NCBI GenBank assembly: GCA_037130365.1 | Contig: JBAXTE010000017.1 | Span: forward strand, 1-64,000 | Source of the DNA: JBAXTE01 sp037130365 | GTDB taxonomy: Bacteria; Bacteroidota; Bacteroidia; Bacteroidales; WCHB1-69 | DNA length: 64,000 bases | Direction of reading: 5' to 3' | Shown here: positions 5,690 to 13,602 of the stretch, piece after piece | Layout: every line of letters starts with the position of its first letter | Numbering within the stretch: position 1 is the stretch's first letter | Notes under the pieces: generated by a model | The model's input: only the letters and a program-made list of their open reading frames with translations | Databases searched by the model: none | Told to the model about the DNA's origin: nothing | Made by a program: the position numbers and the translations under genes

Positions 5690-7215
5690 AAGGTACACGG
5701 TTGATGGTGCAGGGTGGAATGGTGCAGGGAGCAGGGTAAAGGGTTGATAAGTTGATATGTTGGGGTCTCCCTATAAACTTATAAACCTTGAACCTATAAA
5801 CAAATAATTTGATGGGTTGATAAGTTGATAGGTTGAAGGTTGAAATGTTGGGTCTCCCTATAAATCCCGAAAAACAGTTCGCCAAAAGCGAAACGTCGTT
5901 TTTCGTGGATCCTCGAAAAATCAAAATCCACCGGCTGACGGATTTGTTTTTCGGGACCAATAAACCTCAAACTTATAAACAAAAAAATTAAAACTCCCGC
6001 TAAAGCTGGACAAGTTGTGCTAATCAAGAGATCAAATTGGTTTTAAATTTCATAAGAATTTGAATTTTCATCACTTCACCCTCTAGGGCAGGGGCAAAAA
6101 GTGTTGAAAATTTCCTTTTAAAAACTAATTGAGATAGCCAAGATTGATGATTTGAACTTTTGTTCCGAAAAACTATAAAGCTATAAACAAAAATAGTTGA
6201 TTGGTTGATGGGTTGATAAGTTGATAGGTTGAAATGTTGGGTCTCCCTATAAACTTATAAACCTTGAACATATAAACAAAAAAAAAGAAAATCCCGCTAA
6301 AGCTGGACACACGCCATGGCGTGGTAGGCAAGTTGTGCTAATCAAGAGATTAAATTGGTTTAAAATTTCATAAGAATTTGAATTTTCATCACTTCACCCT
6401 CGAGGGCAGGGGCAAAAAGTGTTGAAAATTTCCTTTTAAAAACTAATTGAGATAGCCAAGATTTATGATTTGAACATTTGTTCCAATAAACCTTGAACCT
6501 ATAAACAAAAATAGTTGATGGGTTGATAAGTTGATAGGTTGAAGGTTGAAATGTTGGGTTTCCCTATAAACTTATAAACCTTGAACATATAAACAAAAAA
6601 AAATGAAAATCCCGCTAAAGCTGGACACACGCCATGGCATGGCAGGCAAGTTGTGCTAATCAACAGATCAAATTGGTTTAAAATTTCATAAGAATTTGAA
6701 TTTTCATCACTTCACCCTCTAGGGCAGGGGCAAAAAGTGTTGAAAATTTCCTTTTAAAAACTAATTGAGATAGCCAAGATTTATGATTTGAACATTTGTT
6801 CCAATAAACCTTGAACCTATAAACAAAAATAGTTGATGGGTTGATAAGTTGATAGGTTGAAGGTTGAAATGTTGGGTTTCCCTATAAACTTATAAACCTT
6901 GAACATATAAACAAAAAAAAATGAAAATCCCGCTAAAGCTGGACACACGCCATGGCATGGCAGGCAAGTTGTGCTAATCAACAGATCAAATTGGTTTAAA
7001 ATTTCATAAGAATTTGAATTTTCATCACTTCACCCTCTAGGGCAGGGGCAAAAAGTGTTGAAAATTTCCTTTTAAAAACTAATTGAGATAGCCAAGATTT
7101 ATGATTTGAACATTTGTTCCAATAAACCTTGAACCTATAAACAAAGAAGTTGATAGGTTGATAAGTTGAAATGTTGGGTTTCCCTATAAACTTATAAACC
7201 TTAAACCTATAAACA
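5690..7215. repeat. tandem repeat array, about 318-bp period, four units
   Basis: The block CCCGCTAAAGCTGGACA recurs at 5996, 6293, 6611 and 6929, giving spacings of 297, 318 and 318 bases. Units 3 and 4 are virtually identical. Each unit contains a dense run of 9-mers of the GTTGATAAG/GTTGATAGG kind, a TATAAACCTTGAAC run, the motif AGTTGTGCTAATCAA, and a hairpin-like ATTTTCATCACTTCACCC...GGGGCAAAAAGTGTTGAAAAT. There are no credible ORFs. The near-identity of the units points to recent amplification. Function unknown. Confidence 0.9.
5865..5956. repeat. 92-bp inverted-repeat insert in the first tandem unit
   Basis: TCCCGAAAAACA at the left and TGTTTTTCGGGA at the right form 12-bp perfect inverted ends around an 68-base centre that has further stem-like parts (CGAAACGTCGTTTTTCG). 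It interrupts the TCCCTATAAA...AATAAACCT junction that is continuous in the other units, so it appears to be a short insertion. Confidence 0.55.
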
Positions 7216-7359
7216 AATAAGTTGATGATTTTTCTCTTTTTTCAAGGAAGAAGTTATTGTTTTGCATTTCATCGTAAAAAACAGCGTGTTTATCTAAAAT
7301 ATATCCAACTATATCTAAAATTATTTATATATTTACACCGTATATAAAACCAATAATTT

Positions 7360-10300
7360 ATGAAAATAGGGAAAACATTTTTACTGGTTTGCATGTGTTC
7401 TGTAATCTTTGGTTATGGTCAGCAAACTAAATTATCTGAAATTGCAACTACCCGTTATGGAACCAAATGGGTGCAAATTAAAGAGGGGACAAATATTAAA
7501 GCAACCCAATTGTTTGAAGTCTATAAAAGTGCTTTTGGCCTAAAAGCAGAAGACGACATGCGATTATTATCAACAGAAACGGACGACCTTGGCTTTACCC
7601 ATTATCGTTATCAACAGTTTCACAAAGGAGTTGCCGTTAATGGTGCAATTTATTTGTTGCACGAAAAAAACGGATTTCTTAAATCTGCAAATGGAGAGAT
7701 TTATACTGCGATTACCAGCACTTCAAATGCTTCAATTAGAGCAAAGCAAGCGGTTGAAAATGCCATTGCTTCGGTTTCAGCAGAAGAATATGCATGGCAA
7801 AACAAAGTGTTTGAACAAGATATTAAATCAATAAATAAAAGCAAAAATGCCACGCATTATCCAAGTGCATCATTAATGTATTATCGCAAAAGTTCAGCTC
7901 AAAATAAGGGCGACTTCCGTTTAGTTTATCGCGTAGAAGTGCTTGCAACAAAACCTTTAAAAAGAGTTGCTGTTTTTGTGGATGCTCAATCTGGCGAAAT
8001 TTATCACACCACAAATATTCTTATGAATATCGATAAACCCACAAAAGCGGTTACTCGATATAATGGAACAAAAGACATTGTGGTGGATTCTATGTCGGCA
8101 AGTCAGTATATTTTAAGAGAATCTGGCAGAGGAAATGGTATTACCACAAAAGATCTTCAAAACCTTGGAGATATGGTTAATGTTAACACCACCGCAGCCG
8201 TTAATATTATTGAAACAGATACTTTTTTCAACAACGATTTAACTGCAAATAGCGCACATTGGGCTTCCGAAATGACTTATGATTATTATATGGTGAAGTT
8301 TAATCGCAATAGTTATAATAATTCAGGAGCTGCTATGTACAGTTATGTTCATTGGGGAAACAATATTGCCAATGCTATGTGGACTGGCTCTGCAATGGTT
8401 TATGGTGATGGAGATGTTTCTAACGGCCCATTTACTACTGCCGAAATCTGTGGTCACGAAATTACACATGCGGTTACCCAATATACTGCAAACCTCGAAT
8501 ATGAATATGAATCTGGGGCACTTAATGAATCTTATAGCGATATGTTTGGAGCCATGGTTAATTATTTTGCTACGGATACCATTAATTGGATGATTGGATT
8601 GCAAACAGGTTCTGCATTTCGGAATATGGCTAATCCAAAACAATTTCAAAATCCTGATACATACAAAGGACAATATTGGCAGACATCTTCTGCCGATAAT
8701 GGAGGCGTTCACACCAATAGCGGTGTAGGAAATTATTGGTTTTCTCTAATTGTAAAAGGGGATACTGGTACAAACGATTTTGGATATCATTACAATATTA
8801 CTCCAATTGGTTCTGAAAAATCAGAAAAAATTGCGTATCGTGCATTATCTCAATATCTTACACCCACCTCTCAATATTTTGATTGTTTTCAAGCAACAAT
8901 TCAAGCAGCAAATGATCTCTATGGCCAATGCTCACCAGAATCTCAAACCGTAGCGGCTGCATGGGCTGCTGTTAATGTGGGTTATCCATTTGATACAGCT
9001 GCTGTATATGTTACAGAAGTTTTATCTCCAATTCCTGATTGTGGTCTTTCAAATGAGCAATTAACCGTTAAACTTTTTTACAATGGTTGTAACAGATCTC
9101 TCAACGTTGGCGCTAAAATTTACATTATGGCCAAAGTTGATTTAAACACCACCTATTACGACACACTTACGCTTACATCTGCTTTTGTAGGTGGAACATC
9201 TATGGATTATTCGCTCACTCCATTAATTAATGTTGCAACAATTGGAAATCATCGTGTTGATGTATGGGTAAAAGGTGGATCGCTTACAAGCTATTCCGAC
9301 AGTGTGAAAAACTATGTATTTTCTAACCGAGTATTACAAAACATAGATTTTGCCCCTGTTCAAGTGTTGAGTCCATCTACTTCATGCTTCTTAGGAACGC
9401 AAGAAACTGTTTCGATGAGTTTTACCTATTTAGGTTGTGCACCGCTTCCTGCTACCGATTCGGTTCGATTAGCATTTAAAGCAAATGCTTCGGATACTCT
9501 ATTTGAATATAAACATCTTACTCAAGTAATGAATTATGGTGACACATTAACCTATACTTTTCTTGGAAAAGCTGATTGCTCGTTGATTGGAGCTAATGTA
9601 ATTCAAGTTTTTGCCGTTAATCCAACCGACACTTTTCGAGTAAACAATGTGAAAAGTATTTCTCTTACAAAACCACAATTTACAAATGGTCACGGACCGT
9701 TTATTTTTAGCGAAACCGATATCAATAACTACTATTACAAAGAAATTGTAAATGTTGGTAAAGTAAGAACTAAGGTTATTACAGGTTATCCAAACGGAAG
9801 AGTGTTAAATTTAACTGGAGGAAATGTGTTTAGTTATTACGACCAACTTATATTTCCAACTCCAGGACAAGAATGGTCTGTAAACGAAATGCTTTCTGCT
9901 AAAGCTAACTTTTGTGTAGATGCTCGTTTACTCACACGTTTACATATTGGATTTGATTTGAAACAAACAAGTGGTGGCGATTTATATGCTCAATATCTTG
10001 GTGCTGGTGATTATTCTTCGGCAAGTATAATGAGAATTTTAGTAAATGGACAACATCTTAACAATCAAACATATAAACCAACGACTACTGGTGCCGATCC
10101 TTTTGTGAATAGAATTGTTGATTTATCTGGTTTTATTGGCAACATTCTAGAAGTTTCGTTCGAAACTAGAAATATTGCTTCTGACACATTGGGATTTACT
10201 TTAGATAATACCTATATTGATAACCTTCATTTTATTGAAAATTCTGGAGACAATGTTGCAGAACAGTCTGCTGGAATGAGCGTTGCTCTATATCCAAACC

Positions 10301-10527
10301 CAGCTACACATCAAACAAACCTTTATTTAAATGTTTCGGAAATGATGATTGGCAATCTTCAAGTAATAGATTTTCTTGGCAAGGTGTTGGTCGCAAAGCC
10401 AGTGTTAATTAATTCTGGAGAAAACATTATTACCATCGATCTCAACGGTTTTACGAATGGAATTTATATAATTAAAATTCAAACTCCTCAAGGAGAAATC
10501 AATCGTAAGATAATGATTTCAAAATAA
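7360..10527 (+). CDS. secreted M4-family (thermolysin-like) metalloprotease with T9SS sorting domain
   Basis: A 1055-residue extracellular zinc endopeptidase precursor. In order: a signal peptide (1-20, ending FGYGQ), an FTP/PepSY-type propeptide (about 40-215), the M4 catalytic domain (about 225-545) with HEITH at 366-370, the third zinc ligand Glu390 in GALNESYSD and catalytic His451 in DNGGVHTNSG, then two beta-rich modules of CARDB-like character (about 550-780), a jelly-roll-like segment, and a C-terminal T9SS type A domain (about 975-1055, VALYPNPAT ... GIYIIKI). Cell-surface or released degradation of protein is the likely role. It stands alone, with a terminator 20 bases after its stop. 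Confidence 0.95.
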   Translation: MKIGKTFLLVCMCSVIFGYGQQTKLSEIATTRYGTKWVQIKEGTNIKATQLFEVYKSAFGLKAEDDMRLLSTETDDLGFTHYRYQQFHKGVAVNGAIYLLHEKNGFLKSANGEIYTAITSTSNASIRAKQAVENAIASVSAEEYAWQNKVFEQDIKSINKSKNATHYPSASLMYYRKSSAQNKGDFRLVYRVEVLATKPLKRVAVFVDAQSGEIYHTTNILMNIDKPTKAVTRYNGTKDIVVDSMSASQYILRESGRGNGITTKDLQNLGDMVNVNTTAAVNIIETDTFFNNDLTANSAHWASEMTYDYYMVKFNRNSYNNSGAAMYSYVHWGNNIANAMWTGSAMVYGDGDVSNGPFTTAEICGHEITHAVTQYTANLEYEYESGALNESYSDMFGAMVNYFATDTINWMIGLQTGSAFRNMANPKQFQNPDTYKGQYWQTSSADNGGVHTNSGVGNYWFSLIVKGDTGTNDFGYHYNITPIGSEKSEKIAYRALSQYLTPTSQYFDCFQATIQAANDLYGQCSPESQTVAAAWAAVNVGYPFDTAAVYVTEVLSPIPDCGLSNEQLTVKLFYNGCNRSLNVGAKIYIMAKVDLNTTYYDTLTLTSAFVGGTSMDYSLTPLINVATIGNHRVDVWVKGGSLTSYSDSVKNYVFSNRVLQNIDFAPVQVLSPSTSCFLGTQETVSMSFTYLGCAPLPATDSVRLAFKANASDTLFEYKHLTQVMNYGDTLTYTFLGKADCSLIGANVIQVFAVNPTDTFRVNNVKSISLTKPQFTNGHGPFIFSETDINNYYYKEIVNVGKVRTKVITGYPNGRVLNLTGGNVFSYYDQLIFPTPGQEWSVNEMLSAKANFCVDARLLTRLHIGFDLKQTSGGDLYAQYLGAGDYSSASIMRILVNGQHLNNQTYKPTTTGADPFVNRIVDLSGFIGNILEVSFETRNIASDTLGFTLDNTYIDNLHFIENSGDNVAEQSAGMSVALYPNPATHQTNLYLNVSEMMIGNLQVIDFLGKVLVAKPVLINSGENIITIDLNGFTNGIYIIKIQTPQGEINRKIMISK

Positions 10528-10548
10528 AATTCTTTTATCAGATGATGC

Positions 10549-10582
10549 AAAAAGGCTGTCGTATTTACCGACAGCCTTTTTT
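10549..10582 (+). terminator. rho-independent terminator of the M4 protease gene
   Basis: GGCTGTCG (10554-10561), a seven-base loop and CGACAGCC (10569-10576) form a perfect 8-bp stem. It is preceded by five A and followed by six T, so it could act on both strands. Confidence 0.9.
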
Positions 10583-10605
10583 GTTTAATAGAAAAAAACA
10601 TAGAA

Positions 10606-10787
10606 GACTGTCCATTTTATGTAATTTTGATGCTGCTTTATGGCGCTGAAGGCGCCAAATATTACTAACCCCGTGCAAAGCACGGGGTTAGTAATGTATA
10701 GAAATAAAGATTTTGGCGAAAAAATTGTTGCGAAGCAAAACTATTTTTATGCCAAAATCAATGTAATGGACAAAAATGGATAGTCAT
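10606..10787. repeat. short inverted-repeat element, family B, copy 1
   Basis: The ends GACTGTCCATTTT and AAAATGGATAGTC are imperfect inverted repeats. The interior carries GATGCTGCTTTATGGCGCTGAAGG, a hairpin AACCCCGTGC...GCACGGGGTT and TTGTTGCGAAGCAAAACTATTTTTATGCC. The same body recurs at 41839 and 47734. About 180 bp with no ORF: a non-autonomous MITE-like element behind a gene end. The next 110 bases up to 10900 hold nothing I recognise. Confidence 0.8.
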
Positions 10788-10900
10788 AAAAATCAAAAGC
10801 TATCATTATTGTTCAGCTTATCCCAATTGGGGCTTTCAGGAAAAATGAATACTTTTGCTAAGTACAAAAATATGGATGAAAGTATAATTGAATTACAATT

Positions 10901-11404
10901 ATGAAAAAAATAAACTTTATTATAATATTGTTTGCAGCTACAAACTTAATTGTGTCCTGTCAAAGTTCGAGCAACCAAAATTCGGAAAAGAATAATAGTA
11001 AAATAATTGAAAAAGCAAATTGGTTAATTGGGGTTTGGGAAAATAAATCACCAGAAGGAATAGCAACTGAAATTTGGGTAAAACAAAATGATACAGCGTA
11101 TTATGGAACAAGTTATTTTGTAATCGGAAAAGACACTGTATCTTCTGAAACAATTAGTCTTACACAGGTTGGAAAAGATTTATTTTACATCCCAACCGTA
11201 AAAAATCAAAACAACGGAAAAGCAGTAAAATTTACATTAACAACTTTATCAGACAATCAATTGGTCTTTGAAAATCCAAAGCACGATTTTCCACAAAAAA
11301 TTTCATACAAAAAAATTTCAAACGACAGTTTAGTTGCTGAAATTTCAGGAATTTTGAACGGAAAGCAAAATTCACAACTGTTTCCAATGAAAAAAATGAA
11401 ATGA
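10901..11404 (+). CDS. DUF6265-type lipoprotein
   Basis: A 167-residue predicted lipoprotein: signal peptide 1-19 with lipobox IVSC (Cys20), a short polar linker and one domain (about 38-165). WLIGVWENKSPEG, ENPKHDFPQKISY and the following SNDSLVAEISG fit DUF6265, a small beta-barrel family of unknown function common in Bacteroidota. It probably sits in the cell envelope. The next gene follows 85 bases later with its own promoter motif, so the two are probably not an operon. Confidence 0.8.
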   Translation: MKKINFIIILFAATNLIVSCQSSSNQNSEKNNSKIIEKANWLIGVWENKSPEGIATEIWVKQNDTAYYGTSYFVIGKDTVSSETISLTQVGKDLFYIPTVKNQNNGKAVKFTLTTLSDNQLVFENPKHDFPQKISYKKISNDSLVAEISGILNGKQNSQLFPMKKMK

Positions 11405-11468
11405 TTATACCAATTTGCAAAAAAAAATACGTGTTAATTTTTCGGTTGCAGAGTGTTTTGAAGAATTT

Positions 11469-11476
11469 TAATTTTG
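11469..11476 (+). promoter_or_regulatory. promoter -7 box of the CCG-domain gene
   Basis: TAATTTTG fits TAnnTTTG, with TTG at 11447-11449 as a possible -33 element 19 bases upstream. The ATG is 13 bases downstream. Confidence 0.5.
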
Positions 11477-11489
11477 AAAAAGAAAATGT

Positions 11490-12146
11490 ATGAAAAAACA
11501 AGTTTTTGCACCCGGTTGTGCTTTAATGCTATATAAACCCGAATTAGCAGAAAAAATTCATTTAATGCTGAACGAAAATATAGATGAAATGGAAAAATTG
11601 ATGATATGTTGTCATCATGACCCAAAATTTTCAACAACGACAGAAGTAATAAACATTTGTCCGGGTTGTGATAAACGATTTGCAAACGATTATCAAAATT
11701 CATCCACTATTTCGTTGTGGGAAATTCTAGCAGAAAGTGATTTTTTCAACTTCCCAAATTATCAAGGCACACGTATGTCAATCATTGACGCATGCCCAAC
11801 ACGCGAAAAAGAACAAGTTCAAATTGCAATCAGAAAATTACTGAAAAAAATGAACATACAGTTGGTTGAACCATTGAAAACAGGAGTTAAAAGCACTTGT
11901 TGCGGTGATAGTTTTTACGGTATTATCTCAGTAGATAAAGTAAAAGAACAAATGAAAAAGCGGACTTCGGAAATGCCATGCGATGATGTTGTTGTTTATT
12001 GTGTATCATGTGTTAAATCTGTTTATATTGGGGGTAAAAAGCCTCATTATTTAATTGATTTACTTTTTGCTGATGAAACAATTCCTCAAACTTTTGAACC
12101 AGATGAATGGCATAAAGAAGTTGATAATTATATTGAAAAACATTGA
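11490..12146 (+). CDS. CCG-domain (heterodisulfide-reductase-B-like) Fe-S protein
   Basis: A 218-residue cytosolic protein with two cysteine-rich half-sites of the CCG type: APGCALM ... ICCHH ... NICPGCDKRF (residues 9-62) and DACPTR ... STCCGDSFYG ... VYCVSCVKSV (about 95-175). Such CCG domains bind non-cubane 4Fe-4S clusters in HdrB and are found in LutA/GlpC-type oxidoreductases. Here a single protein carries both halves and no partner genes lie nearby, so the electron partner is unknown. KKPHYLIDLLF near the end is a usual closing motif of this group. It could serve in thiol/disulfide electron transfer or in cofactor handling; I cannot tell which. Confidence 0.75.
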   Translation: MKKQVFAPGCALMLYKPELAEKIHLMLNENIDEMEKLMICCHHDPKFSTTTEVINICPGCDKRFANDYQNSSTISLWEILAESDFFNFPNYQGTRMSIIDACPTREKEQVQIAIRKLLKKMNIQLVEPLKTGVKSTCCGDSFYGIISVDKVKEQMKKRTSEMPCDDVVVYCVSCVKSVYIGGKKPHYLIDLLFADETIPQTFEPDEWHKEVDNYIEKH

Positions 12147-12307
12147 GATATAATATACAGAACATACACATATTGTTTTCCCTTATGGTCAATGGTTCGA
12201 CAATAATTGTCAGCTTTAACAACCAATACCTTTGCGGTGAAAAAAAAATATTCACCATATATTTACGGTAATTAATTTGTATATTTACCTCAAAATTATA
12301 TTAAGTA

Positions 12308-12546
12308 ATGGCAAAGTACATTTACGAGAACAAATACTGGACAGATTTTTCGTGGCAGGATAAAGCTATAAATCTCGTATTTGGCAAAGTGCAGCTTATG
12401 TAAGGTGAAATAATAGGACATATGAACACTTTGGGTTTTACTGTAAATTAATGCGATTAGCGACAAGAATTTGGGACTTAATCCTCGCCAAAAAGCAAGT
12501 CGAAAATGTTAAAGCCAACACTGAAAAACAAGAATTAAGAGAATAA
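12308..12546 (+). pseudogene. decayed N-terminus of a Fic-family (DUF4172) protein
   Basis: Translation from ATG 12308 gives MAKYIYENKYWTDFSW... for 31 codons, then a TAA at 12401, then GEIIGHMNTLGFTVN in the same frame up to another TAA at 12449. This matches the DUF4172 N-terminal domain of bacterial Fic proteins, in which LMQGEIIGHM is continuous, so the first stop is a CAA-to-TAA change. The catalytic HPFxxGNGR part is absent. A 31-codon frame from 12451 (MRLATRIWDLILAKK...) may be a second gene remnant; I cannot assign it. Confidence 0.6.
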
Positions 12547-12575
12547 CTGAAGAAAATTTTATATTTTTAATAATT

Positions 12576-12745
12576 ATTGTCCGATAAAAATTAAGTAAAT
12601 CAATGTAATATAATGATTAATTGATGTTTACAAGTGATGTAAGAAAAGGAGCTTGGTTTTTACTATTGATATTCATTAGTGATTTTCAATACTTTCCCCT
12701 TTAGGGGGTCGGGGGTAAAAAAATATTGAAAATTTATCGGACAAT
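12576..12745. repeat. 170-bp inverted-repeat element, family A, copy 1
   Basis: The ends are ATTGTCCGATAAA and TTTATCGGACAAT, perfect 13-bp inverted repeats. The right half contains GATTTTCAATACTTTCCCCTTTAGGGG...AATATTGAAAAT, a stem-loop. A direct repeat ATTTTTAATAATT abuts the left end and recurs four bases beyond the right end. It is the same size as the copy at 18104, in opposite orientation. There is no ORF, so this is a MITE-like element. Confidence 0.8.
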
Positions 12746-12846
12746 AGAGATTTTTAATAATTGATTATAATGATAAAATTTGACATTAATCTAAATTAAA
12801 AAAGAGACTCCTAGTAGATAATTTTTCTTTTAAAGATAGCTTTATT

Positions 12847-13602
12847 ATGAATGACCAAGACAAATCAAAAGAACAACTTATAAATGAGTTGCAGGAATTA
12901 AGGATTAAATTCGATTCATTGAATGTAATTTCAAATATTGACATCTCGAGGCTTAATAAAACTGAAAGTAATCTACAAATCAGTGAAGCACAAAAGAAAA
13001 ATATCTTAAATGGAATTACTTCAAATATTGCTTTTGTTGATAAGGAATTAAAAATTCTTTGGGTGAATAAAACGGCAGCAGAGTCCGTTCACAAACAGCC
13101 AGAAGAAATGATTGGTCATACTTGCCACCATTTTTGGGCTAACTCATCAAAGCCATGCGAAAACTGCCCTTCCTTAAAGGTTCTGGAAACTCAAAAACCA
13201 GAACATACAATAATGTGCACTCCCGATGGGAAGGTTTGGGAAGAACGGGGTGAACCCATCTTCGATGATAATGGAATTATGATTGGTGTTGTAGAAATAG
13301 CCACAGATATTACCGAACGCAAGCAAGCCGAAACAGAATTGCAAAAAAGTGAAGAGAAATTTCGAAAAATCATTGAAACTTCACCAGATGGAATTGCAAT
13401 TACTTCTCTAGATGGAATAATACAATACGTAACAGCAAAAGCAGTTGCTATGTGGGGGTATTGGCAGAAATACCATGGATTTTATTCATTCAAGTTATCA
13501 CCAAAAGGCAATTTATTTGATAACCGAAATGTTCAATGGCAATTTTACTGGTGCTGCAGAATACTTGGTAGTCCGCAAAGATGGAAGCCTGTTTTATGCT
13601 GA
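12847..13602 (+). CDS. multi-PAS hybrid histidine kinase, N-terminal part (frameshifted gene)
   Basis: This 251-codon frame has a coiled coil (1-55) and a PAS domain (about 56-158) with an unusual cysteine pair (CENCPSL) and the PAC ending VVEIATDITERK, then the start of a second PAS (SPDGIAITSLDGIIQYV). Around 13455 the protein sense moves to the frame of the next ORF: GRNTMDFIHSSYHQ and MFNGNFTGAAEYLVVRKDG there complete this PAS domain. The residues read here after WGYW are out-of-frame sequence. The shift is by +1 (one inserted or two lost bases). It is either a real mutation inactivating the sensor or a sequencing error near the G run GTGGGGGTATTGG. Confidence 0.8.
   Translation: MNDQDKSKEQLINELQELRIKFDSLNVISNIDISRLNKTESNLQISEAQKKNILNGITSNIAFVDKELKILWVNKTAAESVHKQPEEMIGHTCHHFWANSSKPCENCPSLKVLETQKPEHTIMCTPDGKVWEERGEPIFDDNGIMIGVVEIATDITERKQAETELQKSEEKFRKIIETSPDGIAITSLDGIIQYVTAKAVAMWGYWQKYHGFYSFKLSPKGNLFDNRNVQWQFYWCCRILGSPQRWKPVLC

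Noticed and set aside
5598..6027. Minus-strand ORFs of 77-120 codons in and beside the tandem repeats
   Set aside because: They run across repeat units and dut in the wrong frame, change with each copy and show no protein-like composition.
5690..7215. CRISPR array
   Set aside because: The repeat unit is about 318 bp and contiguous, without short constant repeats separated by unique spacers, and no cas genes are nearby.
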